A stretch of DNA of 6,225 bases from Mageeibacillus sp. UBA1257 (GTDB taxonomy: Bacteria > Bacillota > Clostridia > UBA1212 > UBA1257). The stretch is taken from the NCBI GenBank assembly GCA_002308775.1, contig DBVT01000115.1, forward strand, positions 204-6,428. The letters run 5' to 3'. Position 1 is the first letter of the stretch, and each line of letters begins with the position of its first letter. A model generated the notes under the pieces. It was not told the DNA's origin, did no database searches, and worked only from the letters and a program-made list of their open reading frames with translations. Position numbers and translations under genes: made by a program. Below are positions 1 through 6,218 of this stretch, in pieces.

Positions 1-3000
1 ACGTTCCTTCAAAGACGGAATTCAAAACAGATCCTCCCGCGACTGATACCGGAAAAGAACAGGATCAGACTGAGGAGCCGTGGGATGACGACGGAAAATT
101 TGTTTATGTCAGCGACCTCGAATATGTCAGCTGGAAGATGTACAGGGCGACTTCTGACGACAAAAAGCCGAGATATGTGCCGAATTTCAACGTAAACGAG
201 CAGGGCGGCAAGATAACGATCGCAGGTGCTCAGTACGAAAAAGGCATCAGAACGCATCCGGACGAGGACGGATTCGGAGACATAGTCTATAATATCGAAG
301 GGCTCGGATTCAAAACATTTAAATCGGCAGTAGGCAAGGATAGCGGCTCGACAGGCGGAGGGGATATCTACTTCCAGGTCATCGGAGACGGAAATATCCT
401 TTGTGAATCGGAGCAGCTGTTTTACGGCCAAAGCGAAACGATATATGCCGATATAAGAGGCGTAAAAATACTCACACTGCGCGTGCTCATGGGTACTGAC
501 ATCTATTGCGATTCCTGCGCATGGGCAGACGCGAAATTGTGTAATGAAAAAATACCTGAGGATAAGAAAAAGGAAAGGGTGATCTATGTGACGGAAAAAG
601 ACACAAGAACTATGACAGAGAGATATCTGTCGTATTTTGAGGAACCCGGATCTTTCCCTGTATCTTTCAAATACGGGGATGAAAAGTTCAGCGGATTCGA
701 CGACAGGAATTTCCAGAAGGTCAGTGACAAAAAAGGAACGGGCAGAAACTCCGAAACGAGAACGCTCGTGTTCAAACTGAAGAAAACAGACCTGCAGATA
801 ACAGTCGAAGGAGCGTATTACAGGGACTACGACGCGTGCGAATGGACCGTTTATTTCGAAAATACGGGTAAAAAGAACACAGAAGTCCTCTCCGACGTTC
901 GCGGAGCCGATATGTTTTTCTTCGGTGAAGATCCGATCATCTACGGGATGAAGGGCGACATAGAAGCGCAGTTTGCGTCATATACAAACGACCTGACCGC
1001 ACCTTTGAAAGTCAGAAATACCACGGGAAGACCTACCCATACGACGACGCCGTATTTCTGCCTTGCGTTCGACGGAGGCGGTTACAATATAGCGGTAAGC
1101 TGGCAGGGATGCGTTGCTGCAGATTTTACCAAAGTGAAGACTGAAAAAGGCGAAGGCGGCGTGTATTTTACTGACGGACAGTACGGTCTCTGCACATACT
1201 TGAAACCGGGAGAGAAGATCAGGACTCCGATGACGGCCATCCAGGAATACGTCGGAACGAGGACGGAAGCGATAAACAAATGGAGAAAATGGTATTTCGA
1301 CTGCAATATGCCTGAGGGGTGGACGCCTGTCGTCACAGCGTCGAGCTCATGGCTTTACGGGTGCATGGCGGACGCAGATACGAAGAGCCAGCTCGATTCG
1401 ATAGACAGATATGCAAATGAAGATATCGGGCTGGATTACTGGTGGATGGACGCCGGATGGTACCGGTCTCCGACTTTCGGAAAGATCGGTTCATGGGTCG
1501 AGTCGGGCAACTACAACGTAGATACGGAAAGATTTCCCGAAAAATTCGCCGATATCACCGAACACGCACATAAAAAGGGACTCGAAGGGACGATACTCTG
1601 GTTCGAACCGGAGATCTTCAGGACGACTTTCAAAAATATGAAGAAAATATATCCGGAATTCAAGGAGGAATGGACGCTCGGAGAAAGTTCTTCTCTGTAC
1701 GATCTGGGCAACCCGGAAGCCGTGGAATTCCTCACGAAAAACGTATTGAAAGTGCTGAAAGAAGGAAACATAACCGTTTACAGACAGGACTACAATATCG
1801 ATCCTGCGGGGGCATGGGCGGCTCATGACGAGGGGAAAGACAGAAAGGGAATAACAGAGAATCTGTACTGCCAGGGATATCTGAACTTCTGGGATACTCT
1901 TCTTTCGTCTGTTCCGGGTCTTAAAATAGACAACTGCGCATCCGGCGGCGGCAGGCTTGACCTCGAGAGTCTCAGGAGATCTGTTCCTCTTCACAGGACG
2001 GATTTCGATCAGGAAGAAAGCGAGATCGTACAGACGATGAATATGTCGCTGTACGAATGGATCCCGTTCAACGGCGGTCCTTCAAACAGCACTGTATCGA
2101 CGACGGTGCGGAAATATATGCTGAGGTCCGTTTTTAATTCGTCCGTGACACTGAACTACGATATCAGAAACGACAAACTCGCATGGAAACTGCTCTCCGG
2201 ACTTATCAAGGAACTGAAGATCGCACAGCAGTACTATGACAATGATTATTATGCGCTGACAGAATGGACGAGAGATAAGGCAAAATGGCTCGCGTGGGAG
2301 TTCGTTGACAAAGCAAGGAACGAAGGCGTAATGGAAGTCTTCAGGAGATCGAAGTGCGATAACGCCGAGCAGACGCTGTTCCCGAAAGGGCTGAAGGACG
2401 GAACGGATTATTATTTCTGCGATTTCGACGCCAAGACAGTCACGAAAGTCAAAGGCTCAGAGGTGAACAAAAACGGATTCACCGTAAAACTGGACAAAAA
2501 GTCTTCCGCCACGACTGTCTGGTTCGGAACAACTCCAATCGACTTCCCGGATTACGGTGAAGAACAACCGGATCAGGGTGTTGCAGACGCGCCAACGGAA
2601 GAAAAAGTAATGCTGAACGACACGCCTCCGGAAGGAGCGATAATGCTGTCCGATCTGCCGTGGAAATACTGGAGGATGTATCAGGCGACTTCCGAAGAAG
2701 AATATCCGCTGTTCCGGCCCAACAGAGACAGCGACGAATTCGGCGACACTCTCATGATCGGAAAATACGAGTTTGAGAAGGGCATAAGGACGCATGTGGA
2801 TATCCCCGACGGCAAAGCGGAGATAATAATAGAGATCGGTCAGTACAACTGTACCAAATTCCGGGCAATAGTCGGCAAGGAAAACAGGAGAGGCGTCACC
2901 GGAAAGATACAGTTCCATATAGAGCTGGACGGAAAGAGGATCGCTTCGTCCCCCATCCTCAATGCGGGCGAATCATACGAATTCATCGCGGATATAGCCG

Positions 3001-3089
3001 GAGGAAAAGAGATCAATCTTGTCGTGACAGACGGGGGAGACGGTATAACTTGTGACAGCGCCGGCTGGGGCAACGCAGCGATATACTGA
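1..3089 (+). CDS. Secreted GH36-type alpha-galactosidase-like glycosidase with N- and C-terminal NPCBM modules (5' partial)
   Basis: The frame is open from the window edge (first full codon at base 3, residue 1 here), and bases 3-137 contain no ATG, GTG or TTG in frame. The ATG at 138 lies inside a folded module, so the true start is upstream; 1028 residues are visible. Order: acidic Thr/Pro linker (1-33), NPCBM module (about 34-179), N-terminal beta-sandwich (about 193-430), TIM barrel (about 440-755), C-terminal beta-sandwich (to about 846), second linker, second NPCBM (about 880-1028). Barrel motifs are WWMDAGW (480-486), WFEPE (533-537), YRQDYN (593-598) and CASGGGRLD (645-653). By GH36 precedent the nucleophile should be Asp596 and the acid/base Asp667 in RTDFD. 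GH36 enzymes hydrolyse terminal alpha-galactose or alpha-GalNAc; which one applies here is unknown. Export is inferred from the linkers and modules, because the signal peptide is outside the window. The family call is firm; the exact substrate is not. Confidence 0.9.
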   Translation, partial: VPSKTEFKTDPPATDTGKEQDQTEEPWDDDGKFVYVSDLEYVSWKMYRATSDDKKPRYVPNFNVNEQGGKITIAGAQYEKGIRTHPDEDGFGDIVYNIEGLGFKTFKSAVGKDSGSTGGGDIYFQVIGDGNILCESEQLFYGQSETIYADIRGVKILTLRVLMGTDIYCDSCAWADAKLCNEKIPEDKKKERVIYVTEKDTRTMTERYLSYFEEPGSFPVSFKYGDEKFSGFDDRNFQKVSDKKGTGRNSETRTLVFKLKKTDLQITVEGAYYRDYDACEWTVYFENTGKKNTEVLSDVRGADMFFFGEDPIIYGMKGDIEAQFASYTNDLTAPLKVRNTTGRPTHTTTPYFCLAFDGGGYNIAVSWQGCVAADFTKVKTEKGEGGVYFTDGQYGLCTYLKPGEKIRTPMTAIQEYVGTRTEAINKWRKWYFDCNMPEGWTPVVTASSSWLYGCMADADTKSQLDSIDRYANEDIGLDYWWMDAGWYRSPTFGKIGSWVESGNYNVDTERFPEKFADITEHAHKKGLEGTILWFEPEIFRTTFKNMKKIYPEFKEEWTLGESSSLYDLGNPEAVEFLTKNVLKVLKEGNITVYRQDYNIDPAGAWAAHDEGKDRKGITENLYCQGYLNFWDTLLSSVPGLKIDNCASGGGRLDLESLRRSVPLHRTDFDQEESEIVQTMNMSLYEWIPFNGGPSNSTVSTTVRKYMLRSVFNSSVTLNYDIRNDKLAWKLLSGLIKELKIAQQYYDNDYYALTEWTRDKAKWLAWEFVDKARNEGVMEVFRRSKCDNAEQTLFPKGLKDGTDYYFCDFDAKTVTKVKGSEVNKNGFTVKLDKKSSATTVWFGTTPIDFPDYGEEQPDQGVADAPTEEKVMLNDTPPEGAIMLSDLPWKYWRMYQATSEEEYPLFRPNRDSDEFGDTLMIGKYEFEKGIRTHVDIPDGKAEIIIEIGQYNCTKFRAIVGKENRRGVTGKIQFHIELDGKRIASSPILNAGESYEFIADIAGGKEINLVVTDGGDGITCDSAGWGNAAIY
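102..539 (+). repeat. NPCBM (CBM51-like) module, N-terminal copy
   Basis: This stretch encodes the first of two homologous carbohydrate-binding modules in the glycosidase. It begins with VYVSDLEYVSWKMYRATS, has the family hallmark EKGIRTH (bases 237-257) and ends in CDSCAWADAKL, which matches the usual NPCBM ending of Asp, Ala/Gly, Trp, then a short strand. NPCBM domains are beta-sandwich modules, some of which (CBM51) bind galactose or blood-group glycans. Ligand preference for this copy cannot be read from the sequence. Confidence 0.85.
2640..3086 (+). repeat. NPCBM (CBM51-like) module, C-terminal copy
   Basis: This is the second copy of the module, placed after the GH36 C-terminal sandwich and an acidic Pro/Glu linker. 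It shares SDL, the W(K/R)MY(R/Q)ATS segment, EKGIRTH (bases 2775-2795), a VGK segment and a CDSAGWGNAAIY ending with the N-terminal copy. The similarity is still visible in the DNA: bases 132-157 and 2670-2695 differ mainly at wobble positions. The copies have otherwise diverged, so the duplication is not recent. Confidence 0.85.
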
Positions 3090-3146
3090 TATTTTCAGGG
3101 ACTTCAAAACAGGAAAAATGCCCGGAATGTAATAATATGCGTAAAA

Positions 3147-3149
3147 GGG
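3147..3149 (+). promoter_or_regulatory. Weak ribosome binding site of the phosphoesterase gene
   Basis: A GGG core within AAAAGGGTGAT lies 10 bases before the ATG at 3160. It is only a partial match to AGGAGG, but no better in-frame start lies downstream, and the residues that follow form a clean signal peptide. Those two facts decide the start. Confidence 0.45.
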
Positions 3150-3159
3150 TGATCCGGAA

Positions 3160-5016
3160 ATGAAAAAAGGTTTAAAAAGAGCGATCTGCGCCTTTACCTG
3201 CATTCTGCTCATGCTGTCGGTTTTTGATTTTACCGCCTGTAAAAATGGAGCGGGCATAGGAAAGCGAGTCAGCTACGACACGGGATTTACGGACGGAAAC
3301 TTCGAAAACGAGGAGATATTCTCAAGCGTCTGGTCGGGATGGGCTCCGTCCGGGACAGATCATTTTTTTGACGCGCTGTCACACACGGAAGACGGTACAG
3401 GATCGCTCAAGGTGACGCATTATTTAAAGAGCGCATCGTCTTCTTCCTGGGGACAGAAGATCCATGTCGTTGAGGACGCGAAATACAAGATCAGCGCGTG
3501 GATAAAAACGGAGTCGCTCGAGAGTTACACACATAACGGAAACGGAGGAGCGTATATAACACTCGACGGTACGACAAATTACACCGGTATATATCTCTCT
3601 TTCAACGCACCGCAAACGCAGGAATGGACGTATTATGAGGCGTATTACACTGCTTCTTTTACGGGAGAAGCGGGACTTATGTGCCGTGTGTGGGGATGCG
3701 TCGGAACGGCATATTTCGATGAAATAAAAGTCGAACTGATAGAAAAAGTCGATCCGGAGATCGCGAAACACTGGGCAAAAGAAAAAGATATTGATTTTCC
3801 GGAAAAGGGCAAAGGTTTTACTCTTGTCGCGATAGGTGACCCGCAGATAGTTGTCTCCGGGAACGCTCAGAAATATTATGACGGCATGCAGAGAATAATC
3901 GACAAGGCCGACAAGTGGAATGTTCTCTATACAATGGACGTCGGCGACCTTGTTGACTCATGCGTTCCCGAGCAGTGGAGCGTATCCGTAAAAGGCCATG
4001 AGATGTTCGACGAGGCGGGTCTTAAATACGCTCTTGCTGTAGGAAATCACGACTACGGAAACAATTCAAGCAGTCTGATCGGCCTGGCGGCAAACGAGGC
4101 GGGAGAATACAGAAAAGATAATCCGAAGGTTCTCATTTATGACCATTCCGGCTATGAAAGGGCATATCCGCTTGAAAAATACGCGAATATGTACGGAAGT
4201 ACGGACTTCGGCACGCTCGACGGAACGATGTCAAATACGTGGCATAAATTTTCTTACGAAGGCGAAAAATATATGATAATCGCCCTCGAATTCGCTCCTC
4301 TCAAGGACACGGTGAAAGCAGCCAAGCAGATGTGCGACGACGATCCCGATACACATGTGATCGTGGTGACTCACGCGGCACTTGCTCCGAAAACTCTGAT
4401 ATTGCAGGACGAGCAGACGGCTCACATTCGAAAAGCAGTCTCGTCAAACGAGCTTTGGAAGTCTTTTATAAAGACGACGCCGAATGTTTTCCTCGTGTGC
4501 AGCGGACATTTTGACTGCCACGGAACGGCGGCGAGCGTTATGTACAATGACTGCGGAGATCCGGTGACTTATCTGTGCGTCGATCCGCAGGGCACGCTGA
4601 ACGGAGGCGAACTGATGGCGGCATTTATTCACATCGAAAACGGGACTGATATGACGGTTTACACTTACAGTCCGACGAAGGATCTGTTTTACAACGGAAG
4701 CAATTACAGGTTCTCCATGAAGCAGGGCACACGGGGTGATAAAGGAGGGATCCTGGAACTTGAAAAGGGTTATTCGGGACCTTTCTTTGAAAATATCCAG
4801 CTCGACGGAACGGCAGGCAAAGTGACTTATACCTGCAGATCGTCGGATCCTGACGTCGTTTTTGTTAGCGAAGACGGAAAGATAACTGCTCTCAAAGAGG
4901 GAAAAGCGACCGTAACGGTAGTGATCGACAGACACCGGTCCGCGTACTGTCTCGACGCGAAAGGAGTCCCGATAGGCTCTCAAACGAAGTTCACGGTCGA
5001 TATTGTTGTGAAATGA
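3160..5016 (+). CDS. Surface lipoprotein metallophosphoesterase with N-terminal CBM4/9-like and C-terminal Ig-like domains
   Basis: The 618-residue protein starts with a basic n-region (KKGLKR), a hydrophobic core and Cys27 preceded by FTA. This reads as a lipoprotein signal, although Phe at -3 is atypical. Residues about 40-195 resemble a CBM4/9 galactose-binding-like jelly roll: a GNFEN opening, a WSGW segment, KYKISAWIKT, and an AYFDEIKVELIE ending. Residues about 218-500 are a calcineurin-like metallophosphoesterase with GDPQ (226-229, metal ligand Asp227), GDLVD (262-266), GNHD (295-298), VTH (His405) and GHFDCH (449-454). These would hold a two-metal centre that hydrolyses phosphomonoesters or phosphodiesters. 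Gln229 stands where many relatives have His. Residues about 545-618 look like a bacterial Ig-like (Big_2-type) fold, with the SEDGKITALKEGKATVTVVI strand pattern. The gene starts 70 bases after the glycosidase, with no terminator visible between them, so cotranscription is likely. The substrate is unknown. Confidence 0.88.
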   Translation: MKKGLKRAICAFTCILLMLSVFDFTACKNGAGIGKRVSYDTGFTDGNFENEEIFSSVWSGWAPSGTDHFFDALSHTEDGTGSLKVTHYLKSASSSSWGQKIHVVEDAKYKISAWIKTESLESYTHNGNGGAYITLDGTTNYTGIYLSFNAPQTQEWTYYEAYYTASFTGEAGLMCRVWGCVGTAYFDEIKVELIEKVDPEIAKHWAKEKDIDFPEKGKGFTLVAIGDPQIVVSGNAQKYYDGMQRIIDKADKWNVLYTMDVGDLVDSCVPEQWSVSVKGHEMFDEAGLKYALAVGNHDYGNNSSSLIGLAANEAGEYRKDNPKVLIYDHSGYERAYPLEKYANMYGSTDFGTLDGTMSNTWHKFSYEGEKYMIIALEFAPLKDTVKAAKQMCDDDPDTHVIVVTHAALAPKTLILQDEQTAHIRKAVSSNELWKSFIKTTPNVFLVCSGHFDCHGTAASVMYNDCGDPVTYLCVDPQGTLNGGELMAAFIHIENGTDMTVYTYSPTKDLFYNGSNYRFSMKQGTRGDKGGILELEKGYSGPFFENIQLDGTAGKVTYTCRSSDPDVVFVSEDGKITALKEGKATVTVVIDRHRSAYCLDAKGVPIGSQTKFTVDIVVK

Positions 5017-5045
5017 TTGCAAAAATCTGCCGCCGATAGTATAAT
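5017..5045 (+). promoter_or_regulatory. Sigma-A (sigma-70 type) promoter for the 191-residue protein gene
   Basis: TTGCAA (5017-5022) and a perfect TATAAT (5040-5045) are separated by exactly 17 bases. The -35 box begins on the base after the TGA of the upstream gene. Transcription would start near 5052, giving a leader of about 27 bases before the GTG at 5079. There is no extended -10 TG. This is the best promoter match I found in the window. Confidence 0.8.
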
Positions 5046-5066
5046 TTTTACTCGAAATAACCGATT

Positions 5067-5070
5067 GGAG
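5067..5070 (+). promoter_or_regulatory. Ribosome binding site supporting a GTG start
   Basis: GGAG in the context TTGGAGAC lies 8 bases before the GTG at 5079, which is ideal spacing. No in-frame ATG is close by: the next Met codon is at residue 16. This supports GTG as the start. Confidence 0.7.
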
Positions 5071-5078
5071 ACGAAACT

Positions 5079-5654
5079 GTGAAGTTATTTAGTTTTGTAA
5101 AAACGACAGACGTTGACAGAGTGATGGAGTGCGGCATCAAATCCGATGAGTACTGCGCGGTCGAAACGGAGATATACGGGATAAAAAAACAGTGCCTGCT
5201 TGCTTTTCTGAGTCCGTACGACAGCCCGCTGATAAATGACGACAGTTACATGCCTTTAAAGATCGACCTTCAGCCTGAGACCGTCGTTGTTGCGGAGGGC
5301 GTGTTCAGAGAGAGCGGTTCCGAGGAACTATACGAGGGATCGTTCGTAAAACTGGCCGGCTACACATTCGGATCGTTCAGAAAGCCCGAATGCCTGGTGC
5401 CGGGGAGCGTTTTGCCCGATGCGATAGAAAAGTACAATAAGACGATGGACGAGCCGCTTCTGTATACGAATTCGGAGGAACTGTATATCGATTCGATGTT
5501 CGCGAAATTCACGGACGAGATCCCGGGATTCAAGGAGCAGTCTCTCGCTGCATTTTTCAACTCGAAGAGGATGGACGGAGTCAGATCTGTCAAAGAGGGA
5601 AAGTACACATTTTACGCGGAAAACGGAGAAGTGAGATTCATATCGCGCGGATGA
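5079..5654 (+). CDS. Uncharacterised 191-residue cytoplasmic protein
   Basis: The GTG start is supported by a GGAG ribosome binding site 8 bases upstream and a consensus promoter 34 bases before it. I do not recognise the family. The protein has no signal peptide or membrane segment, so it is probably cytoplasmic. Visible features are an opening LFSFVKTTDVDRVMECGIKS, four cysteines (18, 26, 39, 105), a strand-like segment PLKIDLQPETVVVAEGVF (59-76), a YTFGSFRKPECLVPGSVLP segment (95-113), and an NSEELYIDS segment (131-139). The opening, a strand followed by a helix ending in a Gly turn, is faintly like the start of ADP-ribosyltransferase-fold proteins (tRNA 2'-phosphotransferase or DarT type). 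The usual N-terminal His is absent, so I make no functional call. The gene heads a new transcription unit and is followed 51 bases later by the Q/N-rich protein gene, probably on the same transcript. Confidence 0.82.
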   Translation: MKLFSFVKTTDVDRVMECGIKSDEYCAVETEIYGIKKQCLLAFLSPYDSPLINDDSYMPLKIDLQPETVVVAEGVFRESGSEELYEGSFVKLAGYTFGSFRKPECLVPGSVLPDAIEKYNKTMDEPLLYTNSEELYIDSMFAKFTDEIPGFKEQSLAAFFNSKRMDGVRSVKEGKYTFYAENGEVRFISRG

Positions 5655-5693
5655 AGCTTGTTGAGAAGACGACGATTGAGTATTTAAAGTAAA

Positions 5694-5699
5694 AAGGAG
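5694..5699 (+). promoter_or_regulatory. Strong Shine-Dalgarno for the Q/N/R-rich protein gene
   Basis: AAGGAG lies 6 bases before the ATG at 5706. It is the strongest ribosome binding site in the window. It fixes the reading frame of a low-complexity region where several frames are open. Confidence 0.85.
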
Positions 5700-5705
5700 C
5701 GATTT

Positions 5706-6218
5706 ATGCCGGAAGAAGTCAAAAAAACAGAGAATGCCGGAGAAAACGGCGGAAATAAAGGCCAGGGCGGCAACAGAAACTATTACCACCGCAGAAACGG
5801 CAACAGATACAGATACCAGGGAAACGGCCAGAACAAGCAGCAAAACCAGGGAGGCGGCCAGAACAGGCAAAACGCCGACCAGGGTGAAAACAGACAGCAG
5901 AACAGGCCTCAGAACGTTCAGAATCAGTCGCAGAACCAGGCTCATAATCAGTCTCAGGGACAGGAGCAGAGGCAGAACGTTCAGAGGGAAGACCGCCAGA
6001 ACCAGCCAAGGCAGAACCAGGACCGCAGCCAGGGCAACAGGCAGTACAACGATCAGAGAAACAGGAGATTTCAAAATCAGCCCAGACAGCAGCGTTACGA
6101 CAGAAAGCCCAAGGGCGAAGAGACGATAGACGATATAAAAAAGGACTGCGAAAGAATAGAAAAGGAGATCGAACTCGAGATCAAAGAGATCGAAGCGATC
6201 AAATTAAGCATAAATTGA
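5706..6218 (+). CDS. Q/N/R-rich intrinsically disordered protein with a charged C-terminal helix
   Basis: The 170-residue protein starts at an ATG with AAGGAG 6 bases upstream and ends at TGA seven bases before the window edge. Residues 11-130 are low complexity: by my count 33 Gln, 24 Asn and 19 Arg in 120 residues, with Gly near the front and Tyr scattered. There is no signal peptide or membrane segment. Residues about 136-170 are different: an alternating acidic and basic, Ile/Leu-spaced segment (EETIDDIKKDCERIEKEIEL and onward) that should form an amphipathic helix or short coiled coil. It ends in AIKLSIN. Such a layout, a basic polar tail plus an oligomerising helix, suits an RNA-binding or condensate-forming protein, but that is inference; no catalytic domain is present. 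Proteins with a similar charged C-terminal helix occur in Clostridia as hypotheticals, from memory and unverified. The strong ribosome binding site and the ordered helix argue for this frame over the overlapping open ones. Confidence 0.8.
   Translation: MPEEVKKTENAGENGGNKGQGGNRNYYHRRNGNRYRYQGNGQNKQQNQGGGQNRQNADQGENRQQNRPQNVQNQSQNQAHNQSQGQEQRQNVQREDRQNQPRQNQDRSQGNRQYNDQRNRRFQNQPRQQRYDRKPKGEETIDDIKKDCERIEKEIELEIKEIEAIKLSIN

Noticed and set aside
1491..1994. Minus-strand frame of 167 codons inside the GH36 barrel
   Set aside because: The opposite strand here encodes conserved GH36 motifs, so this is a shadow.
3090..3159. Possible promoter (TAATAAT near 3130) or terminator in the gap between the first two genes
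   Set aside because: No -35 box sits at 16-18 bases from the AT-rich stretch, and no stem with a T-run is visible. I treat the two genes as one transcription unit.
4444..5022. Minus-strand frame of 192 codons under the phosphoesterase
   Set aside because: The plus strand carries the phosphoesterase GH motif and Ig-like domain. The antisense product resembles nothing recognisable.
5658..5686. TTGTTG, 17 bases, TATTTA as a promoter for the Q/N/R-rich gene
   Set aside because: Each box matches consensus at only three of six positions. The strong promoter at 5017-5045 can serve both genes.
5328..6074. Long minus-strand open frame encoding a Leu/Val-rich, membrane-like protein of 248 residues
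   Set aside because: It is the antisense of the Gln/Asn-rich gene: CAG and AAC read as CTG and GTT. It overlaps two supported genes, and the plus frame has a strong ribosome binding site and an ordered C-terminus.
5734..6129. Thr/Arg-rich plus-strand frame inside the Q/N/R-rich gene
   Set aside because: It is a shifted reading of the same low-complexity DNA, with no ribosome binding site of its own and no recognisable domain.
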